Assembly (NCBI GenBank): GCA_028293465.1
Contig: JAQGOT010000100.1
Location: 1-6,186 of the forward strand
DNA length: 6,186 bases
Reading direction: 5' to 3'
From: Pedosphaera sp.
GTDB lineage: Bacteria > Verrucomicrobiota > Verrucomicrobiia > Limisphaerales > Pedosphaeraceae
Position numbers and translations under genes: made by a program. The notes under the pieces are model-generated. The model had not been told where the DNA came from. It did not search any database and worked only from the letters and a program-made list of their open reading frames with translations. Below are positions 1 through 6,148 of the stretch, in pieces (within the stretch, counting starts at the first letter, position 1; each line of letters starts with the position of its first letter).

Positions 1-354
1 CAACGCTTGCGGCCAGAAAAGGCTTTTTTTGACAGCTACATTTATTTCAAGATTGATCCCAGCTTCAAAACCAGCGACCGGATGAATCTGAAAGCCACGG
101 TTGAATATTTTGACGCGACGCCGTGCACATTTTTCATTGAATTTGACGGTTGGGATCAAAATGCCAAGCACGAGGGCGCTTATTCCCGATCCGAGGAACG
201 AGTCCGGTTGGGGGGCGAACAGAGATGGAAAACAGCGGAGTTTACCCTGAAAGGCTGTCGGTTGGCCAACCGGCAGAACGGCGGAGCCGATGTTCGCATT
301 CGCGCCGAGAACTCTGAGTTCTTTGTTCATTCCATGACGATCGAACGGGAATGA
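1..354 (+). CDS. C-terminal fragment of a probable beta-sandwich, carbohydrate-associated protein
   Basis: The frame is open from the first base, so the gene starts left of the window and only its last 117 codons are seen, ending in TGA at 352-354. A TTG at 7-9 is not a convincing start because the frame runs through it from upstream. The visible part alternates hydrophobic and polar residues in short strands, with motifs such as YIYFKID, ATVEYFD, FFIEFDGWD, WKTAEFTL and NRQNGGADVRI. I recognise this layout from all-beta (jelly-roll) domains at the ends of secreted glycosidases and sugar-binding proteins in Verrucomicrobia and Planctomycetes. That resemblance is from memory, and the enzyme type cannot be told from this end. 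No membrane segment is visible. It converges on the bat cluster with a 47-bp spacer and is probably unrelated to it. Coding status is fairly sure; function is tentative. Confidence 0.7.
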   Translation, partial: QRLRPEKAFFDSYIYFKIDPSFKTSDRMNLKATVEYFDATPCTFFIEFDGWDQNAKHEGAYSRSEERVRLGGEQRWKTAEFTLKGCRLANRQNGGADVRIRAENSEFFVHSMTIERE

Positions 355-370
355 CGTCCTTGCCAGATTA

Positions 371-389
371 GCGCCTCTGGTTACGGCGC
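371..389. terminator. Weak hairpin between convergent genes, possible bidirectional terminator
   Basis: The 47-bp spacer between the two convergent stop codons contains GCGCC, nine bases, then GGCGC, which can form a 5-bp GC stem on either strand. No T-run follows on either strand, so it is not a canonical intrinsic terminator. Its position between two gene ends is the main argument. A chance match is quite possible. Confidence 0.22.
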
Positions 390-401
390 ATGGCCGGCTC
401 C

Positions 402-2411
402 TTACCAGTTTTTGAAGGAACGGTTTTGTCGGGTTTGTTTGTCGGGAGGGGCGAGGCGAAGAACCTCCTCATCGCCTTTTTGGGCATCCATGAGCTGTTG
501 CGCTTGCTGCGGGGTCATCTGTCCGGCGGCCATCATCGCCGCCTCCCGTTCAGCCTCCTCCTTCGATTGTTCCTTGGGCTGACCGGATTGGCTTTGCGCT
601 TTCTGATCCTGCTTTTCGGCTTTGTCCTTTTTGGCCTGCGCCTGCGATTGTTTGTCGTCTTGCTTGTCCGGTTGGTTCTGGTCAGACTTCTGGTCATCCT
701 GCTTTTGGTTTTTGGCCTGAGAATCCTTTTGCTGCGACGAGTCCTGTTTGGATTGGGATTGCTGCTGCTTATCCTGGTCCTTCTGCTCATCTTTCTGGTC
801 TTGATTCTTTTGGTCCTGATTCTTTTGCCCGCCGGATTTACCTTTGTCCTTGTCCTTGGACTGCTGTTGTTGCTGCTGCTTTTTCAGTTCTTCCAATTGT
901 TGCTGGACGAATGAGTGGTTGAACTTGGCGTCTTCATCCTGCGGATTGAGCTTGAGCGCGCTTTCATAATTCTGCACGGCTTGCTCCCAGGCTTTCATTT
1001 TGGCGTCGGGGGGAGCGCCGGGCGGGGTCGTGCCTTGACTTGCCTCCGCGGCCCCTTGCTGCCCGAGGCGATAGTAGGTGTTGCCGAGATTGTAGTAGGC
1101 CCGCTGTTGCATTTGCAAATCGGGCGAAAGCAAAGCCTCGTTGAACTGTTTCGCAGCCTCATCGAGTTGCCGATTCTGGTAGGCAGCCGCTCCGGCATTG
1201 AAATACAGCCGCGGATCATCCTTTTTTTTCTCCAGCAACCGGCGGTAGTCCTTCAGCGCATCCTGATATTTGCCGGCTTCATATTCGCGCAATGCCTGGG
1301 AGGGACTGCCCGAGGCGGCGATTGGCAAGGCCAGGACGAACAGCAGGGCCACGGTTTCAGCCACCGCAGTCAGCGGGTTGGCAGCGGCGGCGGTTGCCTT
1401 CGAGCGGCGTCGTTGACGGTCGGGCAGGAACATTTCCACCAACAAGAGTACAATCGCCAGGCCAACCAACCAGTGAAATCGCTCGTGATAACGCCGCAGC
1501 AACTTGGAGGAGGTGGTGGATTTGGGCAGCGGTGCCAGCCCCTTTTCATAAAGCACGTCCATGGTCTTGGCCCCGCGCAGGGGAAGGTAAAATCCGCCGG
1601 ACTTGGTCGCGATTTCCTGGAGCAAAGCTTCGTTCAAATGGGATTTGACGGGGTTGCCCGCTTCATCGCGGATGTAATCAACGCGGCCTCGTTCATCCCG
1701 GATTCTCAGCAGTTCACCTTCGGGCGTGCCGATGCCAATGGTAAAAATCCGCATGCCTTCCTTCGCGGCCGCCTCCGCAGTTTTCACGGCTTCCCTGTCA
1801 TGATCCTCGCCATCGGTGAACAGCACGAGCACCTTGTGGTTCTCGGCTTGGTCCTTGAAGGCTTTCTGGGCGGTATCGATGGCTTCGGCCAAGGCCGTGC
1901 CGCCTTGTGAAATGGAGTGGGTGTCGAGCGAATCCACACTTTGTCCGAAGGCGGAATCATCCAGGGTGAGGGGGCATTGGAGGAAAGCGCTGCCGGCAAA
2001 GGCGATGAGGCCCAACCGGTCGGACTTCGCCCGCCGTATCAAGTCCAACGCCGCGAGTTTGGCGCGGGCGAGCCGGTTCGGCGGCGTATCCTCCGCGAGC
2101 ATGCTGTTGGAGGTGTCGATCGCGACAATGATGTCCAGGCCGCGTTGCTTGGCTTCCTCCATGGTGAATCCCCATTGCGGGCGGGCCAGCGCCAGGATCA
2201 GGAAGATCACGGCCACCACCAGCAGCACCATACGCATTTTTTGACGGCTGGGTGAGACGCCGACTTTCAAGGTGCCCAAAAGGCGGGCGGAAATAAATTG
2301 AGTGATGAGCTCCTGGCGCTTGCGCCAGGCCCACGCCAGGAACAGCACCAGCGGCGGCACGACCAGGAGCAATAACCAAAGCATTTTTGGGGCGGCAAGA
2401 TTGAAGTTCAT
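402..2411 (-). CDS. batB: Fused BatB-BatC protein: membrane VWA domain plus TPR and Q/K/D-rich linker
   Basis: The product is 669 aa. The start is the ATG at 2411-2409: it forms an ATGA overlap with the batA stop, has a GGAGG eight bases upstream, and gives the usual BatB beginning (MNFNLAAPK then a hydrophobic helix). An upstream in-frame start at 2486 would only add 25 residues inside batA. Membrane helices lie near residues 10-28, 60-77 and 312-329, with a fourth, signal-like one at 350-366. The VWA domain (about 92-290) has an intact metal-binding MIDAS: DTSNSM 99-104, T172 in GGTALAEA, D200 in FTDGED. Arg/Lys-rich loops at 30-60 and 331-338 place the VWA domain in the periplasm. TPR-like helices fill about 373-491 (for example REYEAGKYQDALKDYRRLL and AYYNLGNTYYRLG). 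A Gln/Lys/Asp/Ser linker spans 504-620, followed by a tail with MTPQQAQQLMDAQKGDEE and a final Trp. In many species BatB and BatC are separate genes. It is the last gene of the cluster. Its role is probably protein-protein contact in a periplasmic complex driven by MoxR; the client is unknown. Confidence 0.93.
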   Translation of the reverse strand: MNFNLAAPKMLWLLLLVVPPLVLFLAWAWRKRQELITQFISARLLGTLKVGVSPSRQKMRMVLLVVAVIFLILALARPQWGFTMEEAKQRGLDIIVAIDTSNSMLAEDTPPNRLARAKLAALDLIRRAKSDRLGLIAFAGSAFLQCPLTLDDSAFGQSVDSLDTHSISQGGTALAEAIDTAQKAFKDQAENHKVLVLFTDGEDHDREAVKTAEAAAKEGMRIFTIGIGTPEGELLRIRDERGRVDYIRDEAGNPVKSHLNEALLQEIATKSGGFYLPLRGAKTMDVLYEKGLAPLPKSTTSSKLLRRYHERFHWLVGLAIVLLLVEMFLPDRQRRRSKATAAAANPLTAVAETVALLFVLALPIAASGSPSQALREYEAGKYQDALKDYRRLLEKKKDDPRLYFNAGAAAYQNRQLDEAAKQFNEALLSPDLQMQQRAYYNLGNTYYRLGQQGAAEASQGTTPPGAPPDAKMKAWEQAVQNYESALKLNPQDEDAKFNHSFVQQQLEELKKQQQQQQSKDKDKGKSGGQKNQDQKNQDQKDEQKDQDKQQQSQSKQDSSQQKDSQAKNQKQDDQKSDQNQPDKQDDKQSQAQAKKDKAEKQDQKAQSQSGQPKEQSKEEAEREAAMMAAGQMTPQQAQQLMDAQKGDEEVLRLAPPDKQTRQNRSFKNW
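552..902 (-). repeat. Low-complexity Q/K/D/S coding stretch in batB-batC
   Basis: This segment codes residues 504-620 of the fused protein. It is almost entirely Gln, Lys, Asp and Ser with scattered Glu, Asn and Ala, including a run of six Gln and short imperfect units such as NQDQK repeated twice and then DEQKDQDK. CAG and CAA codons are mixed within the Gln run, which makes it an imperfect rather than pure triplet repeat. The stretch is probably disordered or a flexible charged helix. Similar linkers are common in TPR-type Bat proteins. Confidence 0.85.
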
Positions 2412-3424
2412 GGCAGTTTCCTCCAGATCGTGTGGCTCAGGATCGTTTCGAGCAGCAAAAGGAACAGCCCCGGCAACACCGCCCAAGGGAAGAGTTCGGA
2501 GTAATGGGTGAATTTCTTCACCTCTGCCTCCGTTTTTTCCAGCCGGTCGATATCGGCGTAAATTTTTTGGAGCGTGTCGGTGCTGTCCGCCCGATAGTAT
2601 CTGCCGCCGGTTTTCTTCGCGATCGCAGTCAGCGTCTCCTCATCGACGTCCACCTGAACCTGTTGGTAAACCTTTTGACCGCTAAAGGGATCGGAGCCCA
2701 CCGCCCGGCGTGCCACGCCCCGCGTTCCCACCCCGATGGTATAGACCTTGACTCCCAACGCTTCGGCCGCTTCCGCCGCCGTGAGCGGTGGCACTTTGCC
2801 GGCATTGTTCTGCCCGTCGGTCATGAGGATGACGATTTTGCTTTTGGACTTCAAGTCGCGCAGCCGGTTGATGGAGGTGGAGAGCGCCGAACCGATGGCG
2901 GTTTGATTGCCATTGATGACGCCCAGTTCCATCCGTTCGAGGCTGGAGAGCAGAAATTCATGGTCCAGCGTTGGGGGCACCGCGACGAACGCCTGGCTCG
3001 CAAACACGACCAGACCAAGCCGGTCGCTCGGCCGTTTGACGATGAATTTCTTCAGCACATCCTTGGCGATGATGAAGCGGTTCGCCTGCTTGCCGTTCAG
3101 CTGGAACCCCTCGTCCTCGTCAGCCATGCTACCCGAAAGGTCGAGCGCGACGACGATGTCCACCCCGCTGGCGCTGACCGTGGCTTCGCTGTGGACAAAC
3201 CGTGGCTGGGCCAGCGCACAGATAAAGAGGGCGAGGGCCAGCCAGCGCAATTTCGGCAGGATCGTGCCCGCACTGGAGCGCGTGATGCCGATGATGCCCT
3301 TCACCAACTGCACGGAGGAATAAAGAAAGGCGGGTTGGCGACCGCGTCTGCCTTTGAACCAGGCCAGTACCGGCAGGAGCAGCAGCAGCCACAATAGGTG
3401 AGGATGGGCAAAGGTAAAGGTCAT
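2408..3424 (-). CDS. batA: BatA-type membrane protein with VWA domain
   Basis: The product is 338 aa, the normal size for BatA. The order is: membrane helix about 8-22, basic cytosolic loop (WFKGRRGRQ onward), second helix about 59-73, VWA domain about 87-295, third helix about 312-328, and a short basic tail. The MIDAS metal site looks complete: DLSGSM at 95-100, T175 in NQTAIG, and D203 in MTDG. The Asn-Gln before T175 differs from the more usual Asp/Gly-Gly. The helix pattern and basic loops put the VWA domain in the periplasm, anchored on both sides. The start ATG at 3424-3422 overlaps the stop of the preceding gene as ATGA, and no good Shine-Dalgarno sequence precedes it, so translation is probably coupled. 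Its own stop overlaps the start of the fused batB-batC gene in the same way. It probably interacts with BatB through VWA contacts, and with MoxR/DUF58 across the membrane; this last part is inference. Confidence 0.93.
   Translation of the reverse strand: MTFTFAHPHLLWLLLLLPVLAWFKGRRGRQPAFLYSSVQLVKGIIGITRSSAGTILPKLRWLALALFICALAQPRFVHSEATVSASGVDIVVALDLSGSMADEDEGFQLNGKQANRFIIAKDVLKKFIVKRPSDRLGLVVFASQAFVAVPPTLDHEFLLSSLERMELGVINGNQTAIGSALSTSINRLRDLKSKSKIVILMTDGQNNAGKVPPLTAAEAAEALGVKVYTIGVGTRGVARRAVGSDPFSGQKVYQQVQVDVDEETLTAIAKKTGGRYYRADSTDTLQKIYADIDRLEKTEAEVKKFTHYSELFPWAVLPGLFLLLLETILSHTIWRKLP
2420..2424 (-). promoter_or_regulatory. Ribosome binding site of the batB-batC fusion gene
   Basis: On the minus strand GGAGG stands eight bases before the ATG at 2411-2409, inside the end of batA. 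It is the only strong Shine-Dalgarno sequence at a gene start in this cluster, and it decides the start in favour of the ATG that overlaps the batA stop. Confidence 0.75.
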
Positions 3425-3996
3425 GCCTGGGCAGGATCGGCAGCGGTGGTGAACAAGGCAGCCGGTTGGGGTTCGGTTTCGTCGATGAGCCGCACGGCGG
3501 AATCGTGCAACGCCTTTAATTCCGGCAGACCGGGTTCATAGCGGGCAAATTTGACCATGTCGCAAACCGCCAGGAATTCGCCCAAACTTTGCTTCTGGTC
3601 GGGGGTGAGCAATTCAGTAGCCTTGAGTTCGTGCAGGAACTCTTCGCTGGTGCGTTCCGGCGCATGAAAGTTAAACCGCTCTTCCAAATAGAGCCGGACG
3701 GTATCCGAAACCACGATGCAGAAAGGGCGCGATTGGGCGATAAGAGCCAGGGCTTCCTGCAACCGTTTGCGGGCACGCTCGTGCGGTGGAATCACGGGAA
3801 TGAGCACTGGCCCCGCGGCCCTCCGTTGCCAATAACGCCAGATGAGGTAGCCGGCGATCCCCAACACGACCAGGGCAGCCAAATACCAAACCCAAAGCCA
3901 ACCGTTGGGAATTTCAATCGGCGGTTTGAGCGCGCGGATGTCATTCGTGGCGGGAGACGCGCTGAGATTCGTGAGGGCAGGGAGGTTCGTTTTCAT
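3421..3996 (-). CDS. Single-pass membrane protein, DUF4381-like, of the bat/moxR cluster
   Basis: The product is 191 aa. A polar N-terminal tail of about 32 residues is followed by one membrane helix (about 33-54, WLWVWYLAALVVLGIAGYLI) and then WRYWQRRA, so the C-terminal domain should lie in the cytosol. That domain is helical and carries a stretch I recognise from the small proteins between DUF58 and BatA genes: RLYLEERFNFHAPERTSEEF at 101-120, then FLAVCDMVKFARYEP at 141-155. Family assignment to DUF4381 rests on this pattern and on gene position. The start ATG at 3996 overlaps the DUF58 stop (ATGA) without a Shine-Dalgarno sequence, and its stop overlaps the batA start. It may link the cytosolic ATPase side to the membrane VWA proteins. 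A divergent C-terminal part of a BatD-like protein is an alternative reading, but the large periplasmic part of BatD is missing. Confidence 0.85.
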   Translation of the reverse strand: MKTNLPALTNLSASPATNDIRALKPPIEIPNGWLWVWYLAALVVLGIAGYLIWRYWQRRAAGPVLIPVIPPHERARKRLQEALALIAQSRPFCIVVSDTVRLYLEERFNFHAPERTSEEFLHELKATELLTPDQKQSLGEFLAVCDMVKFARYEPGLPELKALHDSAVRLIDETEPQPAALFTTAADPAQA

Positions 3997-4952
3997 CCGT
4001 GGAGGCGGCGCTTTTCACGGGTTTCGAAAAAGCGGCCCAAAGCCGAAGCATAAGGCTGGTCGGTGCGCAGTTGGATCGCGTCGATGTTGGCGGCGCGGAA
4101 CACCCGCCGCAACTCCGCCTGCGCTTTCTGCTGGCGTTGCGCGAAGGCCTCACGTTTGCGAGGATCGCCGGTATTGACTTCGACCACCTCGCCGGTCTCT
4201 GCGTCCTTCAACACCAGGCGGCCAAGCGGTGGTAATTCCAATTCGTAGCGGTCCGTGATCTGGATGGCGACGAGATCGTGGCGGCGATTCGCCTGCCGCA
4301 ACGCGGTGAAGGAGGCCTGGGCCAGTGATTGGGGCAGGACCATCCCCGGTTGGCGCCGGGGCGTTGCGGGGTTGTTGGGCAGGGTGATGTTCTGGCCCAA
4401 AAAGTCGGACACCACCACGGCGATCGCTTTATGGGCGGTGACCCGCGTGAGAAACTCCAGCGCGTGGTTCAGGTTGGTGCCGCGCCGCTTGGGTTCGAAA
4501 AAGAGGATTTCACGAATCACCCGCAGCACGTGCCGTCGCCCCTTGCGCGGCGGGATGAACTTTTCCACGTCCTCGGTGAAGAGAATGAGGCCGACCTTGT
4601 CGTTGTTCCGGATGGCCGAGAAGGCGAGCACCGAGGCGATTTCCGCGGCCAGCTCCCGCTTGGATTGTTCACCGGAACCGAACAGTCCGGAGCCGCTCAA
4701 ATCCACCACCAGCATCAGGGTCAGTTCCCGTTCCTCCACGAACTTTTTGACAAACGGATGATTCATCCGGGCGGTGACATTCCAATCAATGGCCCGGACT
4801 TCGTCGCCCGGTTGATACTCGCGCACCTCCTCGAAGTTCATCCCCTGGCCCTTGAAAACGCTGTGGTATTGGCCCGCAAGCGTTTCGCTCACGAGCCGCT
4901 TGGTGCGCAGCTCGATCTGGCGGATTTTTTTGAGAATTTCGCGCGGGATCAT
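3993..4952 (-). CDS. DUF58 family protein with VWA-like fold
   Basis: The product is 319 aa with no membrane helix, so it should be cytosolic. The N-terminus (MIPREILKKIRQIELRTKRL) and the signature FEEVREYQPGDEVRAIDW at 40-57 followed by NVTAR are hallmarks of DUF58. Residues from about 79 look like a VWA core: DLSGSG at 84-89, T159 in RGTNLNHAL, and D183 in VVSDF, so the metal-site residues appear present. A proline- and glutamine-rich insert occupies about 186-213, between the VSDF strand and the FTALRQANRRHDLVAI helix/strand, where relatives usually continue directly. The start is the ATG at 4952; it matches the family N-terminus, although no Shine-Dalgarno sequence precedes it. The gene lies 91 bp after moxR and overlaps the next gene by four bases. 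DUF58 proteins are near-constant partners of MoxR ATPases; the biochemical role is unknown. Confidence 0.95.
   Translation of the reverse strand: MIPREILKKIRQIELRTKRLVSETLAGQYHSVFKGQGMNFEEVREYQPGDEVRAIDWNVTARMNHPFVKKFVEERELTLMLVVDLSGSGLFGSGEQSKRELAAEIASVLAFSAIRNNDKVGLILFTEDVEKFIPPRKGRRHVLRVIREILFFEPKRRGTNLNHALEFLTRVTAHKAIAVVVSDFLGQNITLPNNPATPRRQPGMVLPQSLAQASFTALRQANRRHDLVAIQITDRYELELPPLGRLVLKDAETGEVVEVNTGDPRKREAFAQRQQKAQAELRRVFRAANIDAIQLRTDQPYASALGRFFETREKRRLHG
4305..4397 (-). other. Pro/Gln-rich insert in the DUF58 gene
   Basis: Codons 186-216 encode a stretch beginning LGQNITLPNNPATPRR and continuing QPGMVLPQSLAQASF. It lies just after the VVSDF strand of the VWA-like core and has the look of a surface loop. 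The family usually has a shorter link here, as far as I recall. The frame is intact, so the gene is not broken. Confidence 0.45.
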
Positions 4953-4987
4953 TTGAATTGTGGATGGCGAATCGCGAGCGCCGGAGG

Positions 4988-5001
4988 CCGGGCAGTCCCG
5001 G
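4988..5001. repeat. Perfect small GC hairpin in the moxR-DUF58 gap
   Basis: CCGGG, four bases (CAGT), then CCCGG forms a perfect 5-bp stem with a tetraloop on either strand. G-T pairs can extend it by one or two steps. No T-run follows on the minus strand, so it is not a standard terminator of moxR. It could be an mRNA processing or stability element, or part of a dispersed intergenic repeat. Confidence 0.4.
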
Positions 5002-5016
5002 TTTGCATCTCCTTTT

Positions 5017-5029
5017 GGCTATGATAGCC
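5017..5029. repeat. 13-bp palindrome just after moxR
   Basis: GGCTAT-G-ATAGCC is a perfect palindrome around one central base, 14 bases beyond the moxR stop codon. As RNA it would make only a 4-bp stem with a 5-base loop. As DNA it could be a protein site, but there is no further support. Confidence 0.35.
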
Positions 5030-5043
5030 TAATCCCATGGGGT

Positions 5044-6033
5044 TCACGGCACCGGCAGTTCATCAAAAATCTTTTGGATGACCGTTTCGCTGGTCTTGTC
5101 CTCGGCCTCGGCCTCGTAGGTGATCGTGACGCGGTGGCGGAGCACATCCATGCCGATGCTTTTGACATCCTGCGGCGTTACGTAGCCACGGCCGCGCAAA
5201 AAGGCGTAAGCCTTGGCTGCCAGCGTCAAGGCGATGGTGGCGCGTGGTGAAGCGCCGAGCTGGATAAAATCCTTCAACTGGATCTTGTAGGCCTCGGGAT
5301 CGCGCGTGGCGCAAACCAGATCCACAATGTAGTCCTTCACTTTGTCGTCGATGTAGATCTCGTTGATAATCCGCCGGGCCGCCAGAATCTGCTCCGGAGT
5401 GACCACGGCGGTGGCGCTGGGAAGATTGGTCGTATGGGCCATCAGCTCCAAGATCTGGCGTTCCTCGGCCCGGGTCGGATAGCCGATCTTGAGTTTGAGC
5501 ATGAAGCGATCGACCTGCGCCTCGGGCAGGGGATAGGTGCCTTCCTGCTCGATCGGGTTTTGGGTCGCCAGCACGAGAAAGGGGTCCTCCAAACGGAAGG
5601 TTTGGTCGCCGATGGTAACCTGTCTTTCCTGCATTGCTTCCAGCAGCGCGCTCTGAACCTTGGCCGGGGCCCGGTTGATTTCGTCGGCCAGAACGAGATT
5701 GGCGAAAATGGGGCCGCGGCGGGTGGTGAACCCACCGGATTGGGGGTTGTAAATCTGGGTGCCGACCACGTCCGCCGGGAGCATGTCCGGGGTAAACTGC
5801 AGACGTGAGAATTTGACGCTGAGACAGGCAGCCAAAGATTTTACCGATAAGGTTTTGGCCAAACCCGGGACGCCTTCCAGCAAGACGTGGCCATTGGCAA
5901 GGAGCCCGATGGTAAGGCGTTCCACCAGATAGCTCTGCCCGATGACCACCTTGCCAATTTCATTGAATAATGGCCGTACATAGGCGCTGGATTCCTGAAC
6001 GGCCGCGTTAATCGCGTTGATTCCTGTATTCAT
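5044..6033 (-). CDS. moxR: MoxR-family AAA+ ATPase
   Basis: The product is 329 aa, the usual MoxR length, with no membrane helix, so it is cytosolic. ATPase motifs in order: Walker A GVPGLAKT at 54-61, Walker B LVLADEINR at 113-121, sensor 1 in LATQNP at 155-160, arginine in VDRF at 174-177 (putative Arg finger), and sensor 2 GASPRAT at 260-266. The AAA+ lid fills the C-terminal third (YVTPQDVKSIGMDVLRHR at 284-301). It should hydrolyse ATP as a ring and act as a chaperone-like remodeler on VWA-containing partners, here encoded by the next genes. The start ATG at 6033-6031 gives a standard N-terminus; upstream is A/T-rich with no Shine-Dalgarno sequence. It is the first gene of the cluster and sits behind a divergent control region. 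It is separated from the DUF58 gene by 91 bp, unlike the overlaps elsewhere. Confidence 0.97.
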   Translation of the reverse strand: MNTGINAINAAVQESSAYVRPLFNEIGKVVIGQSYLVERLTIGLLANGHVLLEGVPGLAKTLSVKSLAACLSVKFSRLQFTPDMLPADVVGTQIYNPQSGGFTTRRGPIFANLVLADEINRAPAKVQSALLEAMQERQVTIGDQTFRLEDPFLVLATQNPIEQEGTYPLPEAQVDRFMLKLKIGYPTRAEERQILELMAHTTNLPSATAVVTPEQILAARRIINEIYIDDKVKDYIVDLVCATRDPEAYKIQLKDFIQLGASPRATIALTLAAKAYAFLRGRGYVTPQDVKSIGMDVLRHRVTITYEAEAEDKTSETVIQKIFDELPVP

Positions 6034-6081
6034 TGTTTATTTTCGACAATAGTACTGACCCATGGACAAAAAAACGAGAAA

Positions 6082-6093
6082 ATCTGTTCAGAT
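6082..6093. repeat. 12-bp palindrome ATCTG-TT-CAGAT upstream of moxR
   Basis: Perfect 5-bp half-sites ATCTG and CAGAT are separated by two bases, about 50 bp before the moxR start. A T-rich run follows on the minus strand, but the RNA stem would be only 4 bp, so a DNA operator is a better guess than a terminator. Confidence 0.35.
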
Positions 6094-6130
6094 AAAACTT
6101 TATGGATTTTCCTCGGGCGGCTAGCACGTA

Positions 6131-6148
6131 ACCTGCTGTTAAACAGGT
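6131..6148. repeat. Nested inverted repeats next to the divergent gene start
   Basis: ACCTG at 6131-6135 and CAGGT at 6144-6148 are perfect inverted repeats, and inside them CTGTT-A-AACAG (6136-6146) is a second, overlapping palindrome. They sit immediately before the ATG at 6150 and so could hide its ribosome site or bind a regulator. Chance cannot be excluded for 5-bp arms. Confidence 0.35.

Larger units (their letters stand above)
4949..5038 (-). other. Possible 29-codon leader reading frame between moxR and the DUF58 gene
   Basis: An ATG at 5038-5036, five bases past the moxR stop, opens a frame starting MGLGYHSQKEMQTG and ending at TGA 4951-4949. Its stop overlaps the DUF58 start as ATGA, the same arrangement as at the three other junctions in the cluster. 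A second in-frame ATG at 5008-5006 directly follows AAGGAG, which is too close to act as a normal ribosome site for it. The peptide resembles nothing I can name with confidence. Its composition (PPALAIRHP) looks like translated intergenic repeat, so it could equally be non-coding. Confidence 0.2.

Noticed and set aside
552..902. Possible CRISPR or tandem DNA repeat in the low-complexity stretch
   Set aside because: There are no equal-length direct repeats with spacers; the periodicity is at amino-acid level inside one long frame.
390..914. Plus-strand frame of 174 codons giving an extremely Leu/Val/Phe/Ile-rich, membrane-like protein
   Set aside because: It is the antisense reading of the Q/K/D-rich linker: in this frame the complements of Gln, Lys and Asp codons read as Leu, Leu/Phe and Val/Ile. 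The sense frame has domains, an ordered start and operon context; this one has none.
915..1910. Plus-strand frame of 331 codons opposite the VWA/TPR gene
   Set aside because: It lies fully antisense to the VWA and TPR domains, shows no recognisable motifs and follows from codon bias.
2412..2486. 25-residue N-terminal extension of the fused VWA/TPR gene
   Set aside because: It would lie inside batA. The GGAGG site, the ATGA overlap and the family N-terminus all favour the ATG at 2411.
2432..3397. Plus-strand frame of 321 codons opposite batA
   Set aside because: Antisense to an intact BatA gene with MIDAS motifs; the translated text is rich in His, Gln and Arg and has no domain pattern.
4329..5024. 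Plus-strand frame of 231 codons opposite the DUF58 gene
   Set aside because: Antisense shadow of a clear DUF58 gene, with no motif of its own.
6082..6093. Palindrome followed by T-rich sequence on the minus strand as a terminator of an upstream gene
   Set aside because: The RNA stem would be only 4 bp and the first T-run is interrupted (TTTTCTCG), so it does not meet the form of an intrinsic terminator.
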